Shown: positions 8,509-17,466 of the stretch, piece by piece
Layout of the letters: each line of letters opens with the position of its first letter
Position numbering within the stretch: the stretch's first letter is position 1
Assembly: GCA_965261195.1 (NCBI GenBank)
Contig: OZ253455.1
Coordinates: forward strand, 3,100,001 to 3,164,000
Reading direction: 5' to 3'
Length of the DNA stretch: 64,000 nucleotides
DNA from: Bin87 sp965261195
Lineage (GTDB): Bacteria > Chloroflexota > Dehalococcoidia > Lucifugimonadales > UBA3495
The notes under the pieces: generated by a model
The model's input: the letters and a program-made list of their open reading frames with translations, nothing else
Told to the model about the DNA's origin: nothing
Database searches by the model: none
Translations under genes and position numbers: made by a program

Positions 8509-9636
8509 ATGACTGCCACGAAGAAGGAAAGAAACGTCGTCGTCATCGAGCTGCAGGGCGGCAACGACGCCCTCAACACTGTGATTCCCTACGGCAATGG
8601 CCTCTACTACGATTTCCGCTCCAACGTAGGCATCCCGCAACAGGACGTGCTCCACCTCGACGACCAGGTGGGCTTGAACCCCAGCCTGGCCCCCATGAAG
8701 CGCCTGTGGGACCAGGGCAACCTTGCCATCATCAACGGCATCGGCTACCCCAACCCCAACCGTTCCCACTTCCGCTCCCGTGACGTCTGGTACACCGCCG
8801 AGTCGGAAAAGATCGGCGCCGACGGCTGGCTGGGCGCCACCATCCGAGACCTGGACGCGCGCGGCGAAAACGTTCTCACCGGCGTCAATTTCGGGCGCGG
8901 CCTGCCCCGGGCCATGGTCTGCAAAGGCGTGCCCGTAGCCTCGGTTTCCAACCTCGAAACCTACGGCCTCATGCCCGACATCAAGGATGAAAAGGCCCGC
9001 CACTACGCGCTGGAAGCCTTCAGCCGCATCTACGGCCCCACCGAGAGCCGCGATACCATTGCCCAGGTGCTGGCCGAAACCGGCTCCAACGCCCTCCAGG
9101 GCGCCGACCGGTTGCGCACCGCTCCCCAAGTGTATTCGTCCACGGTCGAGTACGCCGATTCCCCCATCGCCCAGTCCCTGCGCAACGCCGCCCAGGTGAT
9201 GTCCGCCGACCTGGGCACCCGCATCTACTACACCACTCACGGCAGCTTCGATACCCACAGCAACGAGGTGCCGTCCCACCACAAGCTGTGGACCGACGTG
9301 TCCACCGCCATCGCCGACTTCACCTCCGACCTGGAGGAGCAGGGCTTGGCCGACGACACGCTGATCCTGGTGTTCTCCGAGTTCGGACGTCGTATCAGGG
9401 ATAACGGCACCGGCACCGACCACGGTTCCGGCGGCGTCGCCTTCGTCATCGGCGGTTCGGTTGACGGCGGCCTGTATGGTGACTATCCGTCCCTGCGCCC
9501 CGAAGACCACTCGGAAGGCGACCTGCACTTCACCAACGACTTCCGCTCCACCTACGCCACCATCCTCAACCGGTGGCTGGAGCTGGATCCCATCCCCATC
9601 GTCCACGGCGACTACGAGCAATTCAGCTTCGTTTAG
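8509..9636 (+). CDS. DUF1501 family protein
   Basis: The product of 375 residues shows the DUF1501 hallmark VVIELQGGNDALNTVIPY (about residues 9-26), NRSHFRSRDVWYTA (about residues 84-97) and the C-terminal DTLILVFSEFGRR and GTDHGSGG blocks. These resemble the metal-binding blocks of the alkaline-phosphatase/sulfatase fold to which the family is related, although activity has not been shown for most members. DUF1501 proteins usually have a Tat signal; this one starts directly with the domain. The start has AGGAGG upstream. It is the last gene of the DUF1800/NHL/DUF1501 set and is followed by a strong terminator. Confidence 0.9.
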   Translation: MTATKKERNVVVIELQGGNDALNTVIPYGNGLYYDFRSNVGIPQQDVLHLDDQVGLNPSLAPMKRLWDQGNLAIINGIGYPNPNRSHFRSRDVWYTAESEKIGADGWLGATIRDLDARGENVLTGVNFGRGLPRAMVCKGVPVASVSNLETYGLMPDIKDEKARHYALEAFSRIYGPTESRDTIAQVLAETGSNALQGADRLRTAPQVYSSTVEYADSPIAQSLRNAAQVMSADLGTRIYYTTHGSFDTHSNEVPSHHKLWTDVSTAIADFTSDLEEQGLADDTLILVFSEFGRRIRDNGTGTDHGSGGVAFVIGGSVDGGLYGDYPSLRPEDHSEGDLHFTNDFRSTYATILNRWLELDPIPIVHGDYEQFSFV

Positions 9637-9660
9637 TCTCCAGGCGCGCCCGCGACGACG

Positions 9661-9692
9661 AGGCCCTGGCCCGGAACTCCGGGCCAGGGCCT
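9661..9692 (+). terminator. Strong intrinsic terminator after the DUF1501 gene
   Basis: A perfect 14 bp stem (AGGCCCTGGCCCGG and its complement) with an AACT loop is followed by TATTATTT. It begins 25 bases after the DUF1501 stop and closes the transcription unit that includes the DUF1800, NHL and DUF1501 genes and possibly the GMC gene. It also faces the convergent thiamine-diphosphate enzyme gene. Confidence 0.85.
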
Positions 9693-9745
9693 TATTATTT
9701 AGATGCGCAGCCGGTCAGATGCGCGGCCGTATGCTGACCGCTGCG

Positions 9746-11458
9746 TTACTGCCCAATCACGTTCAGCAGGGCCTGCCGCTTCTCGTCGCGCACCGCCCGC
9801 AACCCCCGTTCCAGCGCTGCCGGCACGTCCGCCGGGTCGTCGACCCGTTCGCTGTACCCGCCGGCAGCCTGGCAGATCAACTCGTACTGGAAGGTTTGGG
9901 ACAGCGTGGTGACGGCAAAGTTGTTGTTTCGCACCGCATAGCCATCGGCGTAGTTGACCTTGGTGGCGTTCTGCACCGCGTTCCAGATGCCGTTGTTCCA
10001 GACGATGGTCAGCACCGGCAACTCCTGTGCCGCCGACACGATGTGGCCGGCAGTGCCGGAGCCGAAGATGTAGGAACCGTCGCCCACGCAGCAGATGACC
10101 GTCTTGGCAGCATCGGCCAGCTTGGCCCCCAGCGATGCGCCCACGCCCCAGCCCAATGCGCCGGAGGGAGGTGTCCCAAAATAACTGCCCGGATGCCGAA
10201 TCGTCAGCTGCGCCGGGTCGATGCCCAGCTCGTTTATCAAGATGGTGTCTGCGTCCAGCGCTTCCGATAGCTGCTGGCTGAACCAGGCCTTGCTGATTGG
10301 CGTTTGGGATTGAGCGGCCTGAGCCTGGTCTCTTAATGCCGCTCTGCGGCGGGCGCTGCGCTCGGCCCACGCCTGGGTGCGAATCTCCACCGCGGCCCGA
10401 TCCACGCCGGCCTCCGTGACGCCCGCCACCAGCGACTGCAGTATCAGCCGGGGACTGCCGGACAGGTTCACGTCCACCGGGAAACCGCGCACCGGATACT
10501 TGGAAAACAGGGCGTCCTCCCCGATGGCGATGACCCGCGCGTCGGGCATCCCGCCGGCGCGCTTGGGTATCCAGGGCACGTCAGCTTCCACCACGACTAC
10601 GACATCGGCGTCGGCGTCGGCCAGCGCTGAACTCACTTCCCCGCCGCCGTACAGGGGATCATCCGTGGGGAAGTTGGCGTAGAGCGCGCCCGCGTCGAAC
10701 ACCGGCATCCCCAGCATCCGGGCCAACTCGACCAGGTGTTCGACGGCGCGGGGATCTTTGCCGGCGCCCCGCGTGACCAGCGCCGGATTTCGCGCGCCCG
10801 CCAGCGCCCGAACCGCCTCGTCCACGGAGTCCCCGGACGGCAGCCGGTCGGTGGAGCGCTGCTGGCGGGAAGCGTTCTGATAGGTGATGCCGGGCAGCCG
10901 TTCCGCCAGCACCTCCCGGGGCAGCGTGAGATACACCGGCCCCGCCGGCTCAGATTGGGCGATGGCCAGCGCCCGGTCTACGACCCCTTCCACGTCAGCG
11001 CCGTGGCGCAGTTCGTAGTCCCACTTCACCCACTCACGCACCATGGACGCCTGGTCGAAGGACTCCTGCGCCCAGTGGATGCTGCCGTCCCGGGAACCGT
11101 CGGCATCTCCTTCGGAGATGGGCGTGCGCCCGGCGGAGAACAGCATGGGAATGTTGCACCGGGCAGCATTGACCACCCCGCCGATGGCGTTGGCCGTGCC
11201 GGGAACCGTATGCACCATCACCACCTGCGGCCGCCCGGTGACCATCGTGTACCCGTGGGCCATGCTCACGGCGGTAACTTCGTGGGGCACTGGAATTGGC
11301 CGCGGCAGGGGTTGTTCCTGTTCCATCCGCTTGGCGTAGGCTTCGATAATGGGCGCAAAGTCGGTGCCGCCGTTGCCGAAGAAGTATTCGATACCCCGGG
11401 CGGCCAGCAACTCAAGGTAGGCCTCCGCCACGCTGTCCACGCTGGCATTTGTCGTCAT
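9746..11458 (-). CDS. Thiamine diphosphate-dependent enzyme, acetolactate synthase/benzoylformate decarboxylase-like
   Basis: The protein of 570 residues has the three-domain layout of the family: an N-terminal pyrimidine-binding domain with the activating Glu in VPHEVTAVSMAHGY (about residue 60), a central domain, and a C-terminal pyrophosphate-binding domain with GDGSYIFGSGTAGH (about residues 459-472) and the downstream WNNGIWN that complete the metal-binding motif. It would ligate or decarboxylate 2-oxo acids in the cytoplasm. The first residues (ARGIEYFFGNGGTDF) differ from true acetolactate synthases, and no regulatory subunit is nearby, so a catabolic role is more likely than valine synthesis. 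The start is supported by GGGAGG. The MetE-like gene lies 59 bases upstream on the same strand. Confidence 0.88.
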   Translation of the reverse strand: MTTNASVDSVAEAYLELLAARGIEYFFGNGGTDFAPIIEAYAKRMEQEQPLPRPIPVPHEVTAVSMAHGYTMVTGRPQVVMVHTVPGTANAIGGVVNAARCNIPMLFSAGRTPISEGDADGSRDGSIHWAQESFDQASMVREWVKWDYELRHGADVEGVVDRALAIAQSEPAGPVYLTLPREVLAERLPGITYQNASRQQRSTDRLPSGDSVDEAVRALAGARNPALVTRGAGKDPRAVEHLVELARMLGMPVFDAGALYANFPTDDPLYGGGEVSSALADADADVVVVVEADVPWIPKRAGGMPDARVIAIGEDALFSKYPVRGFPVDVNLSGSPRLILQSLVAGVTEAGVDRAAVEIRTQAWAERSARRRAALRDQAQAAQSQTPISKAWFSQQLSEALDADTILINELGIDPAQLTIRHPGSYFGTPPSGALGWGVGASLGAKLADAAKTVICCVGDGSYIFGSGTAGHIVSAAQELPVLTIVWNNGIWNAVQNATKVNYADGYAVRNNNFAVTTLSQTFQYELICQAAGGYSERVDDPADVPAALERGLRAVRDEKRQALLNVIGQ

Positions 11459-11517
11459 ATTTCCTCCCGGGCGCCTGAGTGCCCTGTCATTTCAACCCCC
11501 GCATCCATACTGCCTGC

Positions 11518-12630
11518 TTACCCTCCCCATACCGTGCGACTGATTTCCGATACCAGTTCCAGTTTGCGCCATTGCTCGTCTTCCGTGAGCAGATTGCCGG
11601 CGGCGGTGGAGGCGAAGCCGCACTGCGGGCTCAGGGCCAGGCGTTCCAGCGGTACGAACGCGCTGGCTTCCTCGATGCGTTCCAGCAGGTAATCCCGCGA
11701 TTCCAGCGTCGGGTCCTTGCTGCTGATGAGGCCGAGCGCCACCATCTTGTCGGCGGGCATGAACCGCAGCGGCTTGAAGGTGCCGGCCCGCTCCGTGTCG
11801 TATTCCAACAGGAAACGGTCCACCGGCAACGAGCCGAACAGCTTTTCGGCGATGGTCTCGTATCCGCCTTCGGCGTACCACTTGCTCTGGTTGTTCCCGC
11901 GACAGATGTGCAAGGCCAGCGTGGCGCCGGGGCGCTGAGCTCCCTGCAGACAATAGGTGTCTGCCGCCACCGCTTCAGCGAACATTTCGTCAGGGTCTTC
12001 GCCCAACTCCCGCAGATGCTCACGCCACCGGGCGTCCACGTAGTAGCTGTAACGGGGCGCGTCAATCTGGACATATTGCACGCCGCAATCCAGCAACGCC
12101 GCAATCTCCGCCTTGATAATCTCGGCGATGTCCCACAGCAGGTCCGAGCGGGTGGGGTAGTATCGGTCGGTGAGGCCTGTTTGGTAGCTGATGGCCGGGT
12201 ACTGGCTGGGGCTGGGCACGGTTATCTTGACCGGGCCCGGGGCGTAAGATTGCATGAAATCCGCCTGGTACTGGGTCAACCGACGCAGTTGACGCAGCCT
12301 GGCACCCACCACCTGCCGGGTGCCCTGCTCCGTAGGCTCGCCGCCCGGGCCCTGCCAGACCCGCACCACCACCGGGTCGTCCGTCTCGACGTACCCTTCC
12401 ACTGCTTCGATTAGGTCGTTCTGAAATCCGGTGCGGCGGAACTCGCCGTCGGTGTAGATGTCAACGCCGGCGGCCCGCTGTCGCTCCAGGGCATACAGGA
12501 TGGCCGCGTCCTCGACGACCTGCAACTGATGCTGCTCCAGGGTACCCTCCCGGTAGGCGGCCCGGGCCCGGTGTATGTCGGCAGGACGCAACAAGCTTCC
12601 AACATGGTCGGCTCGATAAACTTCCGGCAT
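11518..12630 (-). CDS. Cobalamin-independent methionine synthase (MetE C-terminal domain)-like protein
   Basis: The product of 370 residues corresponds to the C-terminal catalytic barrel of MetE alone (MetE itself is about 750). The zinc-site residues can be seen: HICRGN (His and Cys, about residues 238-243), an acidic residue in LLEYDTERAG (about residue 270), and Cys in LSPQCGFAS (about residue 338). Proteins of this short form transfer methyl groups between thiols and unknown donors and are often found in catabolic or methyl-transfer operons. The start at 12630 follows GAGGAGAAAAGG; a longer frame begins at 12687. It is upstream of, and probably co-transcribed with, the thiamine-diphosphate enzyme. 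Confidence 0.87.
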   Translation of the reverse strand: MPEVYRADHVGSLLRPADIHRARAAYREGTLEQHQLQVVEDAAILYALERQRAAGVDIYTDGEFRRTGFQNDLIEAVEGYVETDDPVVVRVWQGPGGEPTEQGTRQVVGARLRQLRRLTQYQADFMQSYAPGPVKITVPSPSQYPAISYQTGLTDRYYPTRSDLLWDIAEIIKAEIAALLDCGVQYVQIDAPRYSYYVDARWREHLRELGEDPDEMFAEAVAADTYCLQGAQRPGATLALHICRGNNQSKWYAEGGYETIAEKLFGSLPVDRFLLEYDTERAGTFKPLRFMPADKMVALGLISSKDPTLESRDYLLERIEEASAFVPLERLALSPQCGFASTAAGNLLTEDEQWRKLELVSEISRTVWGG

Positions 12631-13019
12631 TGTCCTTTTCTCCTCAGGTGCGGCCTGTTCCGTAGAAACCGGGGCGGATCGCCGCACTGCTGTTTCGCCA
12701 CCTTGTTGTTTCGCCGCGCCGGTTTTTCGCCTTGATCTACACCGATGTCCGGCTGCCCTTCACTTCTCGGCTGACTCCAGCGATTGTCCCGGTGAAGGAT
12801 TGGTATGACGGATGGGATGAAGCCGATGGCGCCTGTCGATGGGACGTTATGCGTGGCCCCGGTGGAGGCGGGGTATCGCGCCGGATCGGGGGGTTAAACG
12901 TGATGAAGTGGCGGGGCTGGAATATGGCCGTGGGACCGGACAGCAACCGGAATCAGAGGGACTGATGATGGAGGCAATTGCGGAAATTCGCAAGCCAATC
13001 CGGTTGAGCATCATCCGGT
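12631..13019. other. Intergenic stretch without a recognisable gene
   Basis: The 390 bases upstream of the MetE-like gene hold only short overlapping frames without ribosome sites or family features. The promoter of the MetE-like gene should lie at its left edge, but no clear -35/-10 pair stands out. Confidence 0.5.
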
Positions 13020-13289
13020 TCAATTGAGGCTGGGTCCCTGCCCGGCGTGCTCGGGGCCCAAGCCGGGATGGTCGTCCAGGTCGGAGGCGTCGTCCATGTG
13101 GTTGCCGCGCAGGACACAATGACCGCAAACTTTGCAGATGGGATGCCTATTTTGGTACTTGGGATGTGGGATCTTGCAGAAGCCGCTTGCGGGCTCGTGG
13201 CAGCGGGGGCAACCCTCGCAACGGCCTTGGCCGCTGCCTTGGCCAGTCTGGGTGATGGTGCGGGTTTCCCGTTCTATTACGGTGGTCAT
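13020..13289 (-). CDS. Small Cys/His-rich hypothetical protein
   Basis: A frame of 89 residues starts at an ATG with AAGGTGACA about nine bases upstream. It contains two CxxC-type clusters (CEGCPRC at about residues 24-30 and CKVCGHC near residue 52), plus nearby His residues, so it could bind zinc. No family is recognised. A similar CGHCVNC string is found in another minus-strand frame at about 14620-14640. The surrounding region is rich in broken genes, so this may also be a remnant. Confidence 0.4.
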   Translation of the reverse strand: MTTVIERETRTITQTGQGSGQGRCEGCPRCHEPASGFCKIPHPKYQNRHPICKVCGHCVLRGNHMDDASDLDDHPGLGPEHAGQGPSLN

Positions 13290-13703
13290 GTGGTTGTCAC
13301 CTTTTGGGATAGGGATTCTGCATTTCAGGCAATTGTGAAAAAGGCCTTCCTTGCAGTGACCAAAATTGGCACTACACGGTGGTCAAGCCGTGGACTCATG
13401 GGGACCCGATGGTTTGAACGGACGAGTGACGTTGACCGGCATGGTGTTCCTGGAATTGCCGCAGAGACCTGCGACACCTCTCATTGTAGTCCAGCGCACG
13501 TTGCGCGGCCACCTTTCGCACACCACTCCGTACCCGTCGCCAGAACCCGTCGCCAGAGATGGCGACGGGTACCATCCGTTTCGGGAAACCACGGCCGTCG
13601 CCTTTACTGCCCGGTACGCGGATTTCGCCGGCCGCCTGTGCAGCGTCGCAGGAACTGTACTGTTTCACTACCGGTGTGAGGTACTGAGAACGACCAAGAT
13701 ATG
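13290..13703. other. Non-coding or decayed stretch with a GGCGACGGGT repeat
   Basis: About 410 bases hold no convincing gene. Near 13530-13575 the motif CCGTCGCCAGA occurs twice directly and once inverted (GGCGACGGGTACC), making a small hairpin-prone block. Overlapping short frames on the minus strand lack ribosome sites. Confidence 0.45.
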
Positions 13704-14589
13704 CTAACGTCGCACCGACACGGTCTGCAGGACCGAACGCCGGTGCAACCGGGCCGTGCAGGCGACCAGCGGCGTCAGGTCTCCGTCGTTAGCGGCCTCT
13801 AGAGCGTCGATGTAGTCGCTCCGGTCGTCACGGGTTACGACAATCGGCAGGTGGTCGTGCTGCCCTAGGTGCCGCGTGACGAGGGGCCCTCGTCACGCGG
13901 CCGTTGCCATCTTGAAAGGGGTGTATCTGCGCCAACCGGTGGTGGAGCCACGCCGCCACCAGGATGGGGTGGTAGACGTCGGGCTGGGTCACGTACTCGT
14001 CGTACCAGTTGAGGAGGTTGTCGAGTTCGGAGTCGACGTGTTCCCGCGGGCAGTACTGGTGGACGAAACCGTCGGGCCGGGTCGGGCCGGGTCGGGTTGT
14101 TGGGCAGTGTCTTGAAGGCGCCGGCTTGGAGGCGGGTGTCGAACCACTGGCCGAACTGGTTCATGGCCCGGTGGGTGGGCTGGTGGGCGACGATTACCTG
14201 GTGGAGCGGGCGGATGGCGTAGTGGCTGATGGGAAAGCTGCGGCTGGGCTTGTGCCCTTAGGGCATCGAGGGCGGTCAGGTGGTCCCGTAGGATGGCCAG
14301 CAGGTTGTCCGGATCCTGGTCGGTGCCGCATGGCGGAGGGTTCGAAGCCGTGTTCGATGAGGGTCAGCGTCTGGGCTTCGTCCAGCCGGTAAAGTCCCTC
14401 GATAATGCCGGTCTCTATGGCCCAGCGGCGGTGGAGTTGCTGTTCGAATTGCTGCAGTGCCGTTGGGCCGGCATCCTGGGCGCGGGTGCGGTGGTTGAGC
14501 CACTGCCGGCGCAGTTCGTCTTCCTGGGAGAAGTTGTGGGCCGGCTGTAGCGGCAGCGGCGAGATGGGTCGCCAGGGCCGGGTAGTCAT
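13704..14589 (-). pseudogene. Broken Fic/DOC family protein gene
   Basis: Read with frame changes, the strand encodes a Fic protein. The N-terminal part (from ATG 14589 with GGAAGG upstream) has the IIEGLYRLDEAQTLTLIEHGF region that precedes the Fic core. The core near 13905-13990 reads VYHPILVAAWLHHRLAQIHPFQDGNGR, the Fic motif HPFxxGNGR with the catalytic His. The C-terminal part LPIVVTRDDRSDYIDALEAAN ends at a stop at 13704. At least three frame changes are needed, one of them close to a 29 bp palindrome. Fic enzymes transfer AMP to proteins and often act as toxins. The gene is dead as written unless the frameshifts are assembly errors. Confidence 0.8.
13872..13900. repeat. 29 bp perfect palindrome inside the broken Fic gene
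   Basis: Two arms of 14 bases (CCGCGTGACGAGGG and its complement) flank one G. It falls directly after the GNGR codons of the Fic motif, exactly where the reading frame is lost, so it may mark a rearrangement or a fold-back assembly artefact. Confidence 0.75.
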
Positions 14590-14671
14590 GATGTCACCTT
14601 CCTTGACGCTGTCGCAGTTGACGCAGTGGCCGCAGGCGTGGGGCAGGTTGCCCGCCATCCGGGGCTGTACC

Positions 14672-15394
14672 TCAGAAGTCGTCGGTGGCGCCGTCTTCGG
14701 GCTCGGGACCTGCGTCCACACGCCTTGGGCAATCGGCGGACGTGATGTCGCAGAAACGGCACTCCTGTCTGCTGGGCACCCGTGCTGCCGGCTTTTCTGC
14801 CGCCAGCCTGCGGATCAATGCCCCCAGGTTCTGTATGAACTGGTCGTCCACGGCCTCTGCCGGTATGCGGGCCGTGTGGTCACGGTATGTGACCTACCCC
14901 CTGAGCTTAAGGTTCTGGTACCGTTCCAGCGCTCTCGGGATGGCGTACAGGTAAATCATCACCTGTACGACGTGGCTGGGGCTGTCCTGCCCGGTCTTTG
15001 CGTCAACTATGACCGCTTGGCCGTTCCTCCGTGCGATGAGGTCGGGCTTGCCGGCCAGCGTTGCTAATTTTCCGCGGAGCTGGAAGCTGTTCTGCCCCTC
15101 GATGGCCACGCTGTAGTTCCCGATTTTCCAGTTAGCTCTGCGCTTGTTGAGGAGCGCAGTGTGGTTCAGCATCCACTGGGCTTAGTTGAAGTCCGATGGG
15201 GCCTTGGCCCAGTCCTGATGGTGGGCCTTGAACCAGACCGCCCACTCGCACGAGTTCTCTCCGGTCAGCAGCCGGGGCAGCCAGGTGGCCCAGATGTAGG
15301 GGGGTTCGCGACGCTGGGCCAAGGTCTGTTCACTGGAAGTGGGCTGGTGTCGGCGCTCTTTAGTCCAGTTTATTTCGGTGCCCGTCGAGCCCAC
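14672..15394 (-). pseudogene. Broken PD-(D/E)XK nuclease-family gene, copy 1
   Basis: The N-terminal part (about 15394-15184) reads RREPPYIWATWLPRLLTG and ends in an in-frame TAA that sits where a Gln codon is expected; the same frame continues with AQWMLNHTALLN. The core has GKPDLIARRNGQAVIVDAKTG, a PD-(D/E)XK nuclease motif. A second break at a GGGGG run (about 14896) shifts the frame, after which CRFCDITSADCPRRVD gives a C-terminal Cys cluster like that of Cas4/AddB-type nucleases. So the gene is inactivated by a nonsense change and a frameshift. A second, shorter copy lies at 16446-16793. No cas genes are nearby, so a CRISPR role is not implied. Confidence 0.78.
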
Positions 15395-15475
15395 AAGGGG
15401 CGCCTGTCATCAAATAGTGAACCAGCGTGTAAACGGTGGCCGTAAAGTGGGCCACGTGGGCGGCTTGATCGTCGG
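15304..15475. repeat. Direct repeat of about 175 bp, left copy
   Basis: The segment from GTTCGCGACGCTGGGCC to CGGCTTGAT is repeated in the same orientation at 16764-16945, with good identity over most of its length. Both copies join a PD-(D/E)XK nuclease remnant on one side, so the repeats are the ends of a duplicated segment. Confidence 0.85.
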
Positions 15476-15592
15476 CTTACGGCGAACATCAACAGCCCAG
15501 TGGTACGTTTTGCCGCCGCCCTTGACAAGGCGCCCTGTAACACCGGACCATAGCCATCTGATAACGTGGTTTTGACAAGTAAAGGAATCGAA

Positions 15593-16396
15593 ATGTGGCT
15601 TCGTACAAGTTGTGATATTACCTTTGATGTGAGCGTCCCTACGCCTTTTATCCTGATGCTCCGCCCTCGAAGCGGAGCACAACAGTGGGTGGCGCATGAA
15701 GACTGCACGTTGACGCCAAGCGTACCAATCAGAGAGTATGCGGACGGTTACGGTAACCTGTGCGAGCGATTGATAGCGCCCCCAGGTGAGTTTTCGATCC
15801 GTAGATCTGCGGACGTTTCAACCGCAGACGGCATTGACGTGTCGCCTGGCGCGCCATTTGACGAGGTGCATAATCTACCGGACGAGGTTCTAACCTATCT
15901 GCTTCCCAGCCGTTATTGCGAGTCCGACCGGTTTATAGACCTGGGTAGGGAACTGGTAGAGGGCGTCGAGCCCGGCTACGATCAAGTGGCTAGAATTGTC
16001 GGGTGGATCCGCACTTCCGTGCGCTTCAATCCGGATTCCAGCAATTTTCAGATGTCGGCAGTCGATGTCAACCAGCAGCGCGAGGGCGTATGCCGCGAGC
16101 TCACTCATTTGGGCATCGCGTTATCCCGCAGTCTCTGCATCCCAGCGCGTATCGTTGTCGGCTATCTGCACGAACTTGAGCCGATGGATTTTCACGCTTG
16201 GTTCGAGGCGTACGTAGGTGGCCGTTGGTACACCTTCGATGCAACGCAGGCCGTTCCACGTGGAGGGCGAGTTGCCGTCGGTTATGGGCGCGATGCGGCC
16301 GACGTGGCGATGTTCAACCAGTTTGGCCCGGCGCTATATCCGAGAGCAATGGAGGTACGGGTCGAGACGCTCGACGCTCGCCCGAGGAGCAATTGA
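15593..16396 (+). CDS. Transglutaminase-like domain protein
   Basis: The product of 267 residues has the transglutaminase-like triad: Cys in REGVCRELTH (about residue 167), His in DFHAWFEAY (about residue 200) and Asp in FDATQ (about residue 216). The N-terminal 90 residues resemble the beta-rich region that precedes the domain in bacterial transglutaminase-like proteases associated with alpha-E and ATP-grasp genes. Such a gene pair, an ATP-grasp and an alpha-E gene, lies far away at 61.8-64 kb. AAAGGA precedes the ATG at 15593; an upstream ATG at 15566 lacks a site. The gene is intact while its neighbours are broken, and it lies between two copies of a 175 bp repeat. Confidence 0.85.
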   Translation: MWLRTSCDITFDVSVPTPFILMLRPRSGAQQWVAHEDCTLTPSVPIREYADGYGNLCERLIAPPGEFSIRRSADVSTADGIDVSPGAPFDEVHNLPDEVLTYLLPSRYCESDRFIDLGRELVEGVEPGYDQVARIVGWIRTSVRFNPDSSNFQMSAVDVNQQREGVCRELTHLGIALSRSLCIPARIVVGYLHELEPMDFHAWFEAYVGGRWYTFDATQAVPRGGRVAVGYGRDAADVAMFNQFGPALYPRAMEVRVETLDARPRSN

Positions 16397-16445
16397 GAAT
16401 CCACTGTAGACCGTCAGCGAAAATGGGACACATTAATGGGGCACA

Positions 16446-16793
16446 TTATGGGTTAGGAAACCCGCGAGATTGAGCGGGTAGAGCGAGCTCCTGGACGAGG
16501 ATGTATATGAGCTCTCCGGCCAGTCTTGCACCCCGGTACTGCGGTATCGCCCTAGGTAGGGCGTATATGTAGGTCATCACCTGAACGGCGTGCCAAGTCT
16601 GTTCTCGGCCGGTCTTGACGTCGACGATCAGCGCATCGTCACCGCGTACGACCATCACGTCGGGTCTGCCCGCCAGCGTCGCTGATTGGCCGCGTAGTCG
16701 AAAGCTATCCTGCCCCTCGAGGTACACGTCGTGGCTGCGCGCTTCCCATTCTTCTGTAAGGGTGTTCGCGGCGCTGGGCCAAGGACTGTTCAC
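16446..16793 (-). pseudogene. Truncated PD-(D/E)XK nuclease gene, copy 2
   Basis: The frame of 115 residues is homologous to the middle of the nuclease at 14672-15394: GQDSFRLRGQSATLAGRPDVMVVRGDD and the catalytic LIVDVKTGRE are present. The region corresponding to RLLTGENSCEWAVWF through the HTALL helix is missing, and the C-terminal Cys cluster is gone. It therefore lost both parts of the N-terminal region and the end. The 175 bp repeat joins directly upstream of it. Confidence 0.75.
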
Positions 16794-16945
16794 TGGAAGT
16801 GGGCTGGTGTCGGTGCTCTTTAGTCCAGTTTATTTCGGTGTCCGTCGAGCCCACAAGGGGAGCCTGTCATCAAATGGTGGACCAGAGTACGAAGGTGGTG
16901 GACTGCCGTCGGGAAGTGCGGCTACGTGGGCGGCTTGATGTTCGG
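16764..16945. repeat. Direct repeat of about 175 bp, right copy
   Basis: This is the second copy of the 15304-15475 repeat. The two copies differ by scattered substitutions and a small insertion near the middle, so the duplication is not recent. Confidence 0.85.
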
Positions 16946-16980
16946 GTCGCGACAACCCAGTGGAACGGTTGAATGGGTTC

Positions 16981-17154
16981 TCAGTCCAGGGGTTGCGACA
17001 GAGGCTCCGATGGGTTGCGACGGTTCCTGGCGGCGGTGGGCAGGGTATGTGAGATCACGAACGCCATGGCCGCGACAGTGAACAGGACCACGGTGAAGAC
17101 GGTGAGGATGATCCGTCGTATTGGGACGGAGCGTCGGGCGCGGGGACCGGTCAT
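16981..17154 (-). CDS. Small single-pass membrane protein, 57 residues
   Basis: The frame begins with a basic segment (MTGPRARRSVPIRR), has one strong membrane helix (IILTVFTVVLFTVAAMAFVI, residues 15-34) and ends with a polar tail rich in Arg and Asn. The composition and charge distribution follow the positive-inside rule. There is no strong ribosome site. No family is recognised. It may be real or a remnant in this decayed region. Confidence 0.45.
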   Translation of the reverse strand: MTGPRARRSVPIRRIILTVFTVVLFTVAAMAFVISHTLPTAARNRRNPSEPLSQPLD

Positions 17155-17466
17155 GGGTGCTAGTGGTCAATGATCCTCGAGATTTTCAGCCGAGGCGACG
17201 GTCAGGGCGGTCGACTGGCGGTGCTAATCCTGAAGGTGGCCGTTTTCTGTTGGTGCTTGAAGTGTGCGTCAAATATGGTCGATGCGCAGAGAGGCAATCG
17301 TGCCGTCGTACCATCGTTCAACCATTGCGTTCGTCTTCGCCGCTCAGAACCGCCTGCCCCGTTGGGTTGTATGGTCCTTCGGATTATGGTCCTTCGGATG
17401 TGGTGCCGAGCAGACGACGGCGTTCTCGGTGAAGTTCGACGAGCTCGTTAGAGTGCCTTCGGACGC

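Noticed and set aside
7320..9621. Long minus-strand frames opposite the NHL and DUF1501 genes
   Set aside because: Gly/Val-rich shadows of real genes; the plus-strand genes have ribosome sites and family motifs.
13383..13668. Overlapping minus-strand frames of 69-90 codons
   Set aside because: No ribosome sites, no conserved pattern, and different frames compete over the same bases.
14672..15394. Cas4 of a CRISPR system
   Set aside because: The C-terminal Cys cluster is Cas4-like, but there are no repeats or other cas genes, and similar nucleases occur alone.
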